Source of the DNA: Clostridium culturomicium
Lineage (GTDB): Bacteria > Bacillota > Clostridia > Clostridiales > Clostridiaceae
Direction of reading: 5' to 3'
Assembly (NCBI RefSeq): GCF_000821305.1
Contig: NZ_CCXK01000017.1
Location: 622,159-686,158 of the forward strand
Length of the DNA: 64,000 nucleotides
Under the pieces are notes generated by a model that did no database searches, was not told the origin of the DNA, and was given only the letters and a program-made list of their open reading frames with translations. Positions 16,698-26,746 of the stretch are shown one piece after another. Within the stretch, counting starts at the first letter, position 1. Every line of letters starts with the position of its first letter. Both the position numbers and the translations under genes were made by a program.

Positions 16698-18266
16698 ATG
16701 ATTAAAAAATTAATTATATTAGTACTGGTTGGAGCCTTGACCTTGGGTACAGGGTGCACTAAGAAGGAGGATTCAACAGGGCCTTTGGGGGATAGGGCTG
16801 AAGAGAATGTTGAACAGGATGAGAATGGACTAGAGGAAGATGGGACTGTAATAGAGGAAACTGAGGAGTTAGAGGAAAAACAGCTTGAAAAAGTAGATTT
16901 ATATCCTTTCTTAGATGAGAGTATAGGGTTATATGGCTATATAAATAGCAAGGGTGAAACTATTATAGAGCCACAGTTTGAAGGGGCTGGAGATTTTAGT
17001 TATACTGATGGTTTTGCAATTGTTAGCGATGAAAATTATAATATGAATTATATTAATGAAGAAGGAGAGTATCTTTTAGAAGGATTTAAGTATGAGAACA
17101 TAGGATATCCCATAGCATGTCTTATGACTTTTACTGATGAAACCTATACCTTTGGAGTTGTAGATTTAAAGGGAAACACGATTTTGCCACAGGAATATCA
17201 AAGTATTAATGTTTATATGGACGGCTCTATGGTGATTTGTAAAGATGGAAAGTATGGTATGACTGACGGTAAGGGGAAATTTATTGTAGAGCCAGAATAT
17301 GATCAGATATTTTGGAGTCCTTCAGGGATTATAATAGAGAGTAAAGGCAAGTTCGGATTATTAGATAAGAAAGGCAAGAAGGTTTTACCTTTAAAATTTT
17401 ATGATGTAGCCCTTTTAAACGATGACTTAATTGGATTTAAGGACAAAAGTGGAAAATATGCTATGTATAATTACAAAGGGAAAAAGCTATCTGACCATGC
17501 ATATGATTATATGAATGGTTATGGAAGGTCTATAATAGAAGTTTCAAAGGATGGTACGTGGGGATATCTAAATGAGGACGGAACGGTTGCTGTAGATATT
17601 AAGTATGGACAATTAGATATCAATGTTCTGGATTCGCAATATGTTCAGGTTAAAATAGATGAGAAATATGGAATAATGGATATTAAGGGTGAGTTTTTAT
17701 TAGAGCCTAAATATGATAATATATTTCCAGGAATCAATAATGACGGTACCCTTAATAAGCAGTGTTTTATAGTAAAATAAGGTAACAAAAGGTCACTAAT
17801 TGATAAAACAGGGAAGGTTCTCCGTGAGGATATCTATGATGGAGTCCTGATTTATGAAGATTTCATTCGAGGAAGTAATGATGAGTATAATTATATTATG
17901 TTAGATTTAGAAGGAAACGATATCGCAAAATATAAGTGTCTTCAAGCTGGTGGAGAATATATGCTGATTAAGGATAGTGAAGAAGAAGTTCTTGGGTATG
18001 TAGTAGATTACTATACAGGACAAGTTATATCGGAAGATAGATATGAAGATATGACATCCTATTTAGAATATAACAGGTTAATTGCAAGAACTGGACAAAT
18101 CTTTTATATCCTAGATGAAAATTGTGAAGTGCTAGCTGAATTAATTCCTAATGAATATGAAATAAAGATAAGAGACATGGTAGTGTATGGGGAAGAATTA
18201 ATTAAGGTCTATGATGCATTTGGAGGATTTCATTGGATAAACAGTAAGGGTGAAAGAATCAAATAA
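16698..18266 (+). pseudogene. WG-repeat lipoprotein interrupted by an in-frame stop
   Basis: The frame starts with a lipoprotein signal (lipobox GTGC near residue 20) and an acidic linker. About ten WG/KWG-type repeats follow, with recurrent GxYGYINSKGETIIEPQFE patterns. A TAA at 17778-17780 ends the first part (360 residues). The very next codons, in the same frame, continue the repeat pattern (GNKRSLIDKTGKVLREDIYDG) to a TAA at 18264-18266. The product before mutation had 522 residues. A single codon change explains the break (AAA, CAA or GAA to TAA). The first 360 residues may still be made and anchored, so loss of function is not certain. WG repeats are thought to form beta-propeller-like binding surfaces. 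Confidence 0.8.
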
Positions 18267-18270
18267 TGAA

Positions 18271-18354
18271 GTTCTAAATGAAGAGAAATTAAAATATAGT
18301 TCTAAGTTAAGAAGAATTAAAATATAGTTTTAAATTAAGAAGATTTAATTAAAA
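18271..18354 (+). repeat. three imperfect 28-bp tandem repeats
   Basis: Units at 18271-18298, 18299-18326 and 18327-18354 begin GTTCTAAATGAAGA, GTTCTAAGTTAAGA and GTTTTAAATTAAGA. They lie directly after the WG-repeat gene and run into the next terminator. Confidence 0.7.
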
Positions 18355-18386
18355 AAGCTGCAGATTTTTAAAGCCTGCAGCTTTTT
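18352..18386 (+). terminator. bidirectional terminator
   Basis: AAAAAGCTGCAG pairs with CTGCAGCTTTTT, a perfect 12-bp stem with A and T runs on the two sides. It serves both converging genes. Confidence 0.85.
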
Positions 18387-18430
18387 ATATGGCCTAGTTT
18401 ACTTTTTGATTTTATGCATTAAATTTCATA

Positions 18431-19912
18431 TTAACTTGATATGCTATTAACAGCAGCATCTTTTGTAGTTTCGTTCATATCACTTAAGTAATCTTCAACT
18501 GATAGTTCTTTAGCAATTGGCTTGCTTTCATCAAGTGCTTTCATTCCAAATCCGGTGTATCCATAGATGGCTGATATTATTGGGTTAATAAAGCCAAGGA
18601 AGTGGAATGGTGCATAGGCAAAGGCACTTACGCCTAAGGTTGTAAAGTATATTGCTCCACAGGTGGACCATGGAACTAAACCAGAGGTTAGTGTACCAGC
18701 ATCTTCTAATACCCTGGATAAGTTTTTAGGGTGAAGGTTTAATTTTTCATAAACAGGCTTGTACATTTGTCCTGGTATAACAATAGCCATGTATTGATCA
18801 GCTGCCATAAAGTTCATTGCTATACAGCTGATTATATTTGATAAAATTATGCTTCCTCTGCTGTGACAGAAGGTTAGGATTTTTGCAATAATAGTATCAA
18901 GGCATCCGATTTGTTTAACCAGACCTCCAAAGCAAAGGGCACAGATTACTAAGGATATAGTTTCCATCATTCCAAGCATTCCACCTCTGTTTAGAAGTGA
19001 ATCAACCATGGCATTTCCTGAGGCTATCTCAAAGCCATAGAATAGAGCGTGAAGAATTTCAGAAATGCTGTTTCCTTGCATTAAGGAGAATATAAATCCA
19101 ATAATCGTTCCTCCAAGCATTCCAGGGATAGCAGGCACCTTGAATATTATCATAAGTACTACTGATAATGGAGCTATAAAAATTAATGGACTAATATTAA
19201 AGTTAGCTTGTAAAGTTTCTAAAATAGCAGTTATTTGTGATGTATCAGCAACTGCTGAGTTTTTAAAGGATAAACCAATAAAAGCAAATAAGGTTACTGC
19301 AATAAGAAAACTTGGAATAGTTGTATAAAGCATATGCTTTATATGGTCGAAAACGTTTACCCCTGCAACGCCAGCAGCTAGGTTTGTACTGTCTGAAAGA
19401 GGAGATAATTTATCACCAAAGGATGCACCTGTTACAACTGCTCCTGCAACGATTGCTGAAGGAATACCAAGACCTGCTCCAATACCCATTGCGGCAGTTC
19501 CCATGGTACCAGCTGTAGTCCATGCACTTCCCGTTGAAACGGAAACGATAGCACAAATTATTGGTAGTAAGAACAAAAACATTGTTGGTGTAAATAATTT
19601 AAGACCATAGAAAATCATACCAGGTACTACACCACCTGCAATCCAGCTTCCAACTAAGCATCCAACAATCATAATGATGAAGTTAGCCTGCATTGCCATT
19701 GAATTTGTTTTAATCATTGATTCCTCCATGTCGTTCCAGCTGTGGCCCAATAATTTACCTATTATTGCAGTAATTGCACAGCAAATGATAAGAGGAATTT
19801 GAGGAACCGAATCGAAGACTAATACTCCTAATAACATGAAAACGATTAGACATGCAAAAGGAATCATTGATACAAGTAAAGATGGTTTTTTAACCGAATT
19901 AATATTGCTCAT
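18431..19912 (-). CDS. nhaC: Na+/H+ antiporter, NhaC family
   Basis: A 493-residue membrane protein with about 12 hydrophobic segments. It contains the NhaC/ArsB-type signature regions GSAWTTAGTMGTAAMGIG and TGASFGDKLSPLSDSTNLAA, the conserved loop of NhaC antiporters. The start (TTGAGGAG-like AGGAGGGCAAACA then ATG) is clear. NhaC proteins swap Na+ for H+; some relatives exchange malate/lactate or amino acids (for example MleN), so the true substrate is open. It is a single gene, divergent from tldD. Confidence 0.88.
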   Translation of the reverse strand: MSNINSVKKPSLLVSMIPFACLIVFMLLGVLVFDSVPQIPLIICCAITAIIGKLLGHSWNDMEESMIKTNSMAMQANFIIMIVGCLVGSWIAGGVVPGMIFYGLKLFTPTMFLFLLPIICAIVSVSTGSAWTTAGTMGTAAMGIGAGLGIPSAIVAGAVVTGASFGDKLSPLSDSTNLAAGVAGVNVFDHIKHMLYTTIPSFLIAVTLFAFIGLSFKNSAVADTSQITAILETLQANFNISPLIFIAPLSVVLMIIFKVPAIPGMLGGTIIGFIFSLMQGNSISEILHALFYGFEIASGNAMVDSLLNRGGMLGMMETISLVICALCFGGLVKQIGCLDTIIAKILTFCHSRGSIILSNIISCIAMNFMAADQYMAIVIPGQMYKPVYEKLNLHPKNLSRVLEDAGTLTSGLVPWSTCGAIYFTTLGVSAFAYAPFHFLGFINPIISAIYGYTGFGMKALDESKPIAKELSVEDYLSDMNETTKDAAVNSISS

Positions 19913-20152
19913 TGTTTGCCCTCCTTAAAAGTTAAATTAAGCCATACACTCCCATAATAATACAAAATATGAAAAAATTCAATTAAATTGTTGAAATTAT
20001 TTAACTTTTTGAAAAATTTATAATTAATATTAAATTATATTTTATATATTAAACAATAGTATTATTATGAAAATTCTTTGAAAGTATAAGGTTGAAAATG
20101 TAAAAATTACCATATATACTTAAAGAAAGAATATAACATTGGGGGGATATGA

Positions 20153-21490
20153 GTGTTTAAGTTTAGTGAAAATGTGTACTGTGATGTTAGAATTGAGCGT
20201 GAATTTAAGACAAAGATAATTTATAATGACGGAGACCTTCAACAAAATAATGAAGAGGAGTATAGTTGTGCCTTTATAAGACTTTATGATGGAGCTAGGT
20301 GGTTTTATTCTTCCATAACAGATGAGGAGAAAATACAAGAAGAAATTGATAGATTGACTGATTTAGCTGGAGGCAGGATAGTTACTGAAGATGATCCTGC
20401 AATAAAAAATCTTCATGGTAATGTATATAACAATATGAAATATGAAGATTGTGCAGTGAAAAATATATCTAATGAATATAAGGATAATTATTTGAAGAAA
20501 TACTTTAGCATTTTTGGAATGTATAAACAAGTTTCATCTTGGACTGCTAGATATATAGACCGTTATAATATTAGAGAATTTTACTCAAGTAAGGGAGCTC
20601 GTGTAAAGTACGATAATAATGTTACGGGGATTTCTTTTAAGTATATCTTAAAAGAGGGCGAAGAAGTGTTTACTAATAGCTGGCAGAAGCTGATAAATCC
20701 ATTGGGTGAAAGTGAAGAGTATAAAGAGCAGTTGAAGGAATCTATTGAAGAGGGAATTAATTTTGTTAAGAATGCAAAGCCTATAGAGCCTGGTGAATAT
20801 GAAGCAGTTTTAGCACCGGTTGTTGCAGGAGTTTTTGCTCATGAGAGCTTTGGTCATAAGAGTGAAGCTGACTTTATGATAGGTGATGAAAACATGAAGA
20901 AGGAGTGGGAGCTTGGTAAGAAGGTTGCCAGTGATATTCTTTCTATTGTGGATTATGGCGATGTTGAGGGTTCAGGATATACCCCTGTTGATGATGAGGG
21001 GAATGCAGCCTGTAAGACATATTTAATTAAAGATGGTGTTTTGGCAGGAAGGCTTCATGATTCCATGACGGCTTCAATCTTAGATGAAGAGGCAACGGGA
21101 AATGGAAGAGCAGTGAGCTTTGAGTTTGAACCAATTCCAAGGATGACCAATACCTATATTGAGCCAGGGGATAAGACTGTGGAGGAGCTAATTGCAGAGG
21201 TTAAGGATGGAATATTTATTAAAGATATCAACCATGGGTCAGGTATGTCCACCTTCACTTTAGCTCCAGCAATGAGTTATAGAATCAGAGATGGGAAGAT
21301 TGCAGAGCCCTTAAAGATTGCAGTTGCAACAGGTAGTGTTTTTGAAACTTTAAATTTAATTGATGGGTTAAGTAATGAGGTTGAAATAATGTCTTTTATC
21401 ACTGGTGGCTGTGGCAAGATGGAACAGTTTCCATTGCCAGTAGGTTTTGGCGGACCTTATGTGAGAATCAAGAAGTTATTTGTTCAATAA
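20153..21490 (+). CDS. tldD: TldD family metalloprotease
   Basis: TldD is the catalytic subunit of the TldD/TldE heterodimeric metalloprotease, which degrades or trims small peptides. The 445-residue protein has HESFGHKSEAD near residue 228, the HExxxH zinc motif of the family. It continues with FTLAPAMSYRIRDGKI and ends with FGGPYVRIKKLFV. The start is GTG 20153 with GGGGGG 6 nt upstream. The partner tldE follows 82 bp downstream in the same direction. The CRISPR region is remote. Confidence 0.92.
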   Translation: MFKFSENVYCDVRIEREFKTKIIYNDGDLQQNNEEEYSCAFIRLYDGARWFYSSITDEEKIQEEIDRLTDLAGGRIVTEDDPAIKNLHGNVYNNMKYEDCAVKNISNEYKDNYLKKYFSIFGMYKQVSSWTARYIDRYNIREFYSSKGARVKYDNNVTGISFKYILKEGEEVFTNSWQKLINPLGESEEYKEQLKESIEEGINFVKNAKPIEPGEYEAVLAPVVAGVFAHESFGHKSEADFMIGDENMKKEWELGKKVASDILSIVDYGDVEGSGYTPVDDEGNAACKTYLIKDGVLAGRLHDSMTASILDEEATGNGRAVSFEFEPIPRMTNTYIEPGDKTVEELIAEVKDGIFIKDINHGSGMSTFTLAPAMSYRIRDGKIAEPLKIAVATGSVFETLNLIDGLSNEVEIMSFITGGCGKMEQFPLPVGFGGPYVRIKKLFVQ

Positions 21491-21572
21491 TTAAGAAAAG
21501 ATTTAGTTGAAGCATATAAGAGAGCTAGATTGAGTTAAAAGGTTATTTCTTCAATAATTAGGGGGTGTATTT

Positions 21573-22799
21573 ATGAATAAAGAATTGTTGAAAATAAAGA
21601 TAAAAGAAACTACTGTTCAAATATCTAATGGAGATGTAAAGGCTATAAGAAGTAAAGACTTAGTTAAATCAGGAGCAAGGGTATACAAAGATGGCCTTGT
21701 TGGTGTTGCAGGGCAGTATGGTGAGAAAAATATTGAAGAGCTTTTCCATAAAGCTGAGGAAAATTTGAGATTCAATATAAAGTATCCTTGTGAAATATCT
21801 AAGGAGTTAAAAATAGAGGTTGAAAGTGGACAGGAAAGAAATAATGTTGGAATTGATGAAATTGAAGCCTTAGTTAAGGAAATTAGTAAGGTTACAAAAG
21901 ACCTTGGATTTATTGCCAGTGGAAACATAAAGCTGATTAATAAAAGTGTGGAGCTTAATAATGATGAAAACTTGAACTGTAGCAGCAAAAGTACTGATAT
22001 TGTTTTTGAAATCCTACTGAAGGAGTTGGGATCACCTAATATTTTTGATACAGCGTACATGCCTATAGTTAAATATATAGATAGCACTGAGATGTTAAAA
22101 GAAGTTGAAGAGATATGTAGAGCACATAAAAATCCAGTGGACTTACCGATATCTGAGGATAAAACAATTAGATGTGTTTTCTCGGAAATTGGATATGTGA
22201 CCTCCTTCTTTGAAAATGAATTGAGTGCTCAAAAGATTGGTACAAACTCCTCTTACTTTATAAATAAGTTTGGTGAAAAGATATTTAATGAGGCTCTCAC
22301 CATGTATCCATCAAACAATATTGATGAAGGAGGAATGGCTTTTGACTATGAGGGCACTGAAGTAAAAGGTGAAGAGGCTGCTTTAATTTTAAATGGTGTT
22401 TTGATTCAGGGCTATGCAGATAAACGTGATGCTAAAAAATACAATTTAAACCCTACAGGAAGCGGCTTTGGTGAATTTAATAGTGTTCCTTCCACCTCAG
22501 CCCTTAATTTAAACTTTAAAAATGGAAAAAGTACAATTAAAGAGTTAATTGGAGAAAAGCCAGCTGTGTTAATTTATTCTGCTGGAGGCGGAGATTTCAC
22601 AAACGATGGTGGCTTTGGAACACCGGTTCAAATTGCATACTTATTTGATGGGGAAAAGCTCGTTGGCAAGGTTCCGGAGTTTTCTGTTAAGTCTCATATA
22701 TATGAAATGTTTGGAGAGAACTTTGTGGGGGTTGCTTCAGACAGCTTAAAGGATTATTCCTTAGAGAAACTTTTAGTAATGGATATGAAGGTTAATTAG
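21573..22799 (+). CDS. tldE: TldE/PmbA family protein, partner of TldD
   Basis: A 408-residue homologue of TldE (PmbA). It lacks the HExxxH zinc motif, as the family does, and carries the paired features DEGGMAFDYEGT and GFGTPVQIAYLFDGEKLVGKVPEFSV. In the known heterodimer TldE shapes the tunnel that admits unfolded peptides to the TldD active site. AGGGGGTG precedes the ATG. It forms an operon with tldD and ends at a strong terminator. Confidence 0.9.
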   Translation: MNKELLKIKIKETTVQISNGDVKAIRSKDLVKSGARVYKDGLVGVAGQYGEKNIEELFHKAEENLRFNIKYPCEISKELKIEVESGQERNNVGIDEIEALVKEISKVTKDLGFIASGNIKLINKSVELNNDENLNCSSKSTDIVFEILLKELGSPNIFDTAYMPIVKYIDSTEMLKEVEEICRAHKNPVDLPISEDKTIRCVFSEIGYVTSFFENELSAQKIGTNSSYFINKFGEKIFNEALTMYPSNNIDEGGMAFDYEGTEVKGEEAALILNGVLIQGYADKRDAKKYNLNPTGSGFGEFNSVPSTSALNLNFKNGKSTIKELIGEKPAVLIYSAGGGDFTNDGGFGTPVQIAYLFDGEKLVGKVPEFSVKSHIYEMFGENFVGVASDSLKDYSLEKLLVMDMKVN

Positions 22800-22822
22800 A
22801 ACATTATATATGCAGTAAAAAA

Positions 22823-22862
22823 CCTCCCAGCCATATACCTTAAAAAGTATATAGCTGGGAGG
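22823..22862 (+). terminator. bidirectional terminator between tldE and the LTA-synthase-like gene
   Basis: CCTCCCAGCCATATAC pairs with GTATATAGCTGGGAGG with one wobble, a 16-bp stem with an A-rich loop. It lies between converging genes. Confidence 0.8.
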
Positions 22863-22931
22863 CTCTATTTTAAGTAGGGGAGATATTCTGCCCCTTACAC
22901 TAATTTATCATTAATGTAGCTTAAGAAGAGA

Positions 22932-25112
22932 TTATTCCTTCTCATAGATATATTCATTAGTCTCGCTAAGAATATATGTACCATCAAGTTGTCCAACGGT
23001 AAATACATCACCTGATTCTAATTCTTGTTTTTTTATGGATAGCTCATTAGGGGAGATATAGGTTGTTTTAACAGTATTACCATTGATAATTACTTTGCTG
23101 TATTTAGTAAAGTAATCACCCTTGATTAAAATTCTATCTTCCTCTTCAATAATATCTGTAAGTTTTTCATCATAGATACCCATCTGTATATCCGTAGGTT
23201 CAAAGGGGTTAGTTTCACCGTAAACTTTTCTTTTTCCATAAAGCATATCATATTGAAGCAGCTCAAAGGCTCTTAAATACTCATCAGAATATCTATTTTT
23301 TTGATGGAATTTTGTTAAAGTTCCATTGGTTATATTAAGCTGCTCTAGCACATAGGCACTAAGCTCATAGGTTTGTAAGTTTCTATCATTTTTAGGTAGG
23401 TTCATGTTATCCCAGATTACATATGGAGTATCAAATAAGGTATTAACAGCTAAATCTTCTTGAGTAATCCCAAAGGTTGGAAGATGGTCACCAAATAGAA
23501 CTAGGACTACATCTTCATTAAGCTTTGAAAGTTCATTTATAAGCTCCTCAACAAACTTGTCCATTTCATTTAGCTGATTTACATAATACTCAAAGGCATA
23601 GTCTTTTTCCTCTGAGAAGCCATCTACTTTAATATAGTCTGGAGAAGAGCTGTAGGTCTTAAGTAATTCTGCTTTAGAAGGCTTTTTATTTTCAGTAGTA
23701 GTTTCTTCAGCGTTAGAAGTTTCTTCACTACTTATAACATCTGTAGTGGTTTCTTCAGGATTAACAGTTTCTTCTGAATTACTTGCTTCCTCAAGGGCTT
23801 CAGCAGCAACTTCATTAGTTACCTCATCAGTGGTCTCCTCAGTTTGAAGATCACCTTCTGGGTTATTTGGATATTTTCCATGACCTTGAACAGAAATTGT
23901 ATAAATAAAGTCTTGCTCCTCCGTATAATTAAGGGTGTTTAAGATTTCTTTAATAAGAATTTTATCCTTTGCCCAGCCTGTTGGAGTTTCTTCTATTGGA
24001 TTCATATATTCTACAGAGGTAAAGGTATCAAAGCCTAAATTTGAAAAAACCTTATTTCTGCTATAGAAGGTTCCATCGTTATTGTGGATGGCATGAGCTT
24101 TATAACCTAATTCCTTCAGGTTGAAGGCAGTACTTTCAGCTGTTGTTTCTTTTAATATAGTTTTGTATGGATATTCTCCAGGGCCAAAGAAGTCAAGGTT
24201 CATTCCTGTAATTGCTTCAAATTCAGTGTTTGCAGTACCAGCGCCTATGGATGGAACTGAAACGTAGCCAGAGGTAAACTCAGAAGCCAGCTTATGAAGG
24301 GTTGGTATTGGATCCCTTGAAAACTCAACATCTTTTAAAGTGGTTGGGTCGAAAAGTGATTCAAGCTGAATCATGATTATATTTGGCTTTTTAGCTTCAT
24401 TTTCATTTTCAACATTACCTATAGCTTTGGTAGTGATTTCATTAATTGCAGAAGCAGAATAAGTCTTAGGTTTTTTCATACCAGTGTTAACTACACTATT
24501 CACAAAGCAATATACAAATCCATAATCCTTATAGGCATCTGCTAAATTTCCAAAGTTTTTAGCAAGAAGGTTAGTTGAAATAGCAGTTTGAGTAAATATA
24601 GAAAAAATAATTATTAATATACTTACCATAAGGGTATTTTTAAAATAAGTAATTTTATTTTTATAAACTGGACCACGCCACCAAAGATATATTAACCCAA
24701 TCAAAAGTAGTATACCTATAATAATCACTAAGGTAATTTGGAAATCGTTAAAATACTTTGTGAAGATGGTTGTCCCATCTCCTAAAAGAGTAAAGTCTGT
24801 GGCAGTAAAGGGAGTAACTCTACTATTTAAAAGTATAAAGTTTGTAATTCCTAGACCAATCCAAATGATTGATATTAGTAAAGTTGTAAAAACCCTTCTT
24901 TTAGTCAACAGTGCAATGGATAGTGTTAAAAGAATCAATAATCCATTATATAAGAACACTAGTGGATTTGATATCATATGCTCAACACCTTCAAAGAGGC
25001 TTCCACGGTTAAAGCATTCAATAACTAAGTTTATAAAGGCTGCCAAGAAAGTTAACTTTCCTAAGGTTTTATAAGTATCCTTTACAAAAAAATTCTTAAT
25101 CAAATTTTTCAT
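22932..25112 (-). CDS. lipoteichoic-acid-synthase-like sulfatase (phosphoglycerol transferase)
   Basis: A 726-residue membrane enzyme. About five N-terminal transmembrane helices (to residue 190) precede an extracellular sulfatase-fold domain with IMIQLESLFDP (metal-binding Glu), PSIGAGTANTEFE (catalytic Thr in the loop) and LFGDHLPTF (metal-binding Asp/His). LtaS-type enzymes move glycerol phosphate from phosphatidylglycerol onto teichoic acid chains. Two oddities: an acidic Glu/Thr/Ser-rich insert of about 60 residues (about 415-475) inside the catalytic domain after GHGKYPNNPEG, and a C-terminal beta-rich domain of about 70 residues. The insert is low-complexity and probably flexible. The start is clear (CAGGAG then ATG). 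The family is sure; the exact polymer is not. Confidence 0.88.
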   Translation of the reverse strand: MKNLIKNFFVKDTYKTLGKLTFLAAFINLVIECFNRGSLFEGVEHMISNPLVFLYNGLLILLTLSIALLTKRRVFTTLLISIIWIGLGITNFILLNSRVTPFTATDFTLLGDGTTIFTKYFNDFQITLVIIIGILLLIGLIYLWWRGPVYKNKITYFKNTLMVSILIIIFSIFTQTAISTNLLAKNFGNLADAYKDYGFVYCFVNSVVNTGMKKPKTYSASAINEITTKAIGNVENENEAKKPNIIMIQLESLFDPTTLKDVEFSRDPIPTLHKLASEFTSGYVSVPSIGAGTANTEFEAITGMNLDFFGPGEYPYKTILKETTAESTAFNLKELGYKAHAIHNNDGTFYSRNKVFSNLGFDTFTSVEYMNPIEETPTGWAKDKILIKEILNTLNYTEEQDFIYTISVQGHGKYPNNPEGDLQTEETTDEVTNEVAAEALEEASNSEETVNPEETTTDVISSEETSNAEETTTENKKPSKAELLKTYSSSPDYIKVDGFSEEKDYAFEYYVNQLNEMDKFVEELINELSKLNEDVVLVLFGDHLPTFGITQEDLAVNTLFDTPYVIWDNMNLPKNDRNLQTYELSAYVLEQLNITNGTLTKFHQKNRYSDEYLRAFELLQYDMLYGKRKVYGETNPFEPTDIQMGIYDEKLTDIIEEEDRILIKGDYFTKYSKVIINGNTVKTTYISPNELSIKKQELESGDVFTVGQLDGTYILSETNEYIYEKE

Positions 25113-25488
25113 AATAAAATCTCCTGATATAATATAATTTTAATAATAACTTGAAATACTTTTAAAAGTTTTCAAATTACAATGACGAGTTATTATAACA
25201 GAGAAGAAAAGAAATTACCATGAATTGATTTCTTGTTTTGAATATCATTACAATAAATAATAAAATATACCATAAATATAGTTATTAATGGTAAAAGTCA
25301 ATGAATTGAAGACTTAAAGAAATATATTGCGTGGTATTTTAGATTCACAGGCTGGCTTCTCAATAAAGGTGACTTGTCAATGTAGTATCTTGCAATGGAA
25401 AATACTTTGAAATTATTAATAATTCTTATATTAGCTGGTAAGTTATTGTATAATATTATTATAAAGTAAATAAAATGGGGGAGTTATT
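25113..25488. other. divergent intergenic region
   Basis: No gene is recognised. TATAAT at about 25449 probably belongs to the downstream DUF975 gene. A short open string near 25315-25375 (LKKYIAWYFRFTGWLLNKGD) resembles the C-terminal tail of IS3-type transposases, but it is too short to call. Confidence 0.35.
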
Positions 25489-26226
25489 ATGTGGGATAGA
25501 GTTCAGTTGAAAACGAAAGCCAAGGAAGTGCTGAAAAGGAATTACTGGAAAGCCTTTTTAATTAGTTTTATTCTTATGCTTGTTGGCGGCGAAAGTTCAG
25601 GAGGAAGCAATGCAAGTAATAACAGTACACGATGGAATATGGGACCAGATTATATTAGTTTTGACTTTATAATTGGAGCCTTAGCCATTATTATAATTGT
25701 TGGTATAGTTTTCTCTCTAATAAGAATATTTTTAGGATATGTTGTTGAAGTTGGTGGAAGAAAGTTCTTTATACGTGCAGCAGTAAATGACAGTGATATG
25801 AATTACTTAGGCTTTGGCTTTTCTAGCACCAGATATATAGAAATCATTAAAACCATGTTTGTTAGGGGCATATTAATATTTCTATGGACCTTGTTACTTA
25901 TCATACCTGGAATTGTGAAAAGCTATGCCTACAGAATGGTACCTTATATTTTAGCGGACAATCCCAATATAGGTTATAGAAGGGCTATAGAGTTAAGCAA
26001 TGAAATGACCATGGGTCATAAGCTTGATATATTCATATTGGATTTATCTTTCATGGGTTGGTATCTTTTAGGAGTATTACTTTTTGGTATAGGAACTTTA
26101 TTCGTTAGACCTTATGATGATGCTACCAATGCAGAGCTATACTTAGAATTAAGAGAAAATGCTGTAAGAAGCGGCATGTGTACTTGTGGAGAGCTTAATC
26201 TTAGTAGTGAAGAGGTTTTTAGATAG
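25489..26226 (+). CDS. DUF975 family membrane protein
   Basis: A 245-residue integral membrane protein opening with MWDRVQLKTKAKEVLKRNYWKAF, the conserved N-terminus of DUF975 proteins. Hydrophobic segments follow near residues 20-35, 60-90, 120-145 and 180-205. The family has no known biochemical function. The start has GGGGGAG 6 nt upstream and a TATAAT about 40 bp before. It stands alone; a short inverted repeat follows its stop. Confidence 0.75.
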   Translation: MWDRVQLKTKAKEVLKRNYWKAFLISFILMLVGGESSGGSNASNNSTRWNMGPDYISFDFIIGALAIIIIVGIVFSLIRIFLGYVVEVGGRKFFIRAAVNDSDMNYLGFGFSSTRYIEIIKTMFVRGILIFLWTLLLIIPGIVKSYAYRMVPYILADNPNIGYRRAIELSNEMTMGHKLDIFILDLSFMGWYLLGVLLFGIGTLFVRPYDDATNAELYLELRENAVRSGMCTCGELNLSSEEVFR

Positions 26227-26335
26227 AATTTATGGAATCTCAAATTAGAGGTTCCATTTTTATATGTAGCCTTAAATATGACTAACTATTGAATAAAAAT
26301 TTTTATTTGGATATAATTTAACTAGGGGTGATTCT

Positions 26336-26746
26336 ATGTATTTAAGTGAAACCACCAAAAATCAAATTAAGGAATTTTTAAATAATAATATTAAGTTAAA
26401 TTTAATATACATTTTTGGCTCTTTTGCAAAGGGGGAAGGTCGTGATGATAGCGATATAGATATTGCTATTCATACTTTTGAACAAATAGATTCCTACGAA
26501 CTTTTTATAATGGCGAACGAATTAAGTTTTCTTGTAAAAAAAGATGTCCAAATTATAAATTTGAATGAAGCTAGTACAGTTTTCAAAGCTCAAATAGTTG
26601 GAACTGGTGAGATAATTTATTGCTGTGATGAAAATTTAAGAGCTGAGTTTGAGATTAGAAGTTTAAAAGATTATATTAAGCTTAATGAAGAAAGACAAGT
26701 TGTCTTGGATTCTATAAAAAAGGATGGGAAAATTTATGGTAAATGA
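26336..26746 (+). CDS. mntA: MntA-like minimal nucleotidyltransferase antitoxin
   Basis: A 136-residue protein with the nucleotidyltransferase signature GSFAKGEGRDDSDIDIAI: G28-S29 and the acids D40 and D42 that bind metal. In MntA-HepT (type VII) toxin-antitoxin systems the MntA protein inactivates the HEPN ribonuclease by adding AMP to a Tyr. The next gene overlaps it by 11 bp and is the matching HepT. The promoter is probably the AT-rich stretch before 26320. Confidence 0.87.
   Translation: MYLSETTKNQIKEFLNNNIKLNLIYIFGSFAKGEGRDDSDIDIAIHTFEQIDSYELFIMANELSFLVKKDVQIINLNEASTVFKAQIVGTGEIIYCCDENLRAEFEIRSLKDYIKLNEERQVVLDSIKKDGKIYGK

Noticed and set aside
25315..25375. Possible IS3 transposase tail
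   Set aside because: About 20 codons of weak likeness; not enough to claim a mobile element.
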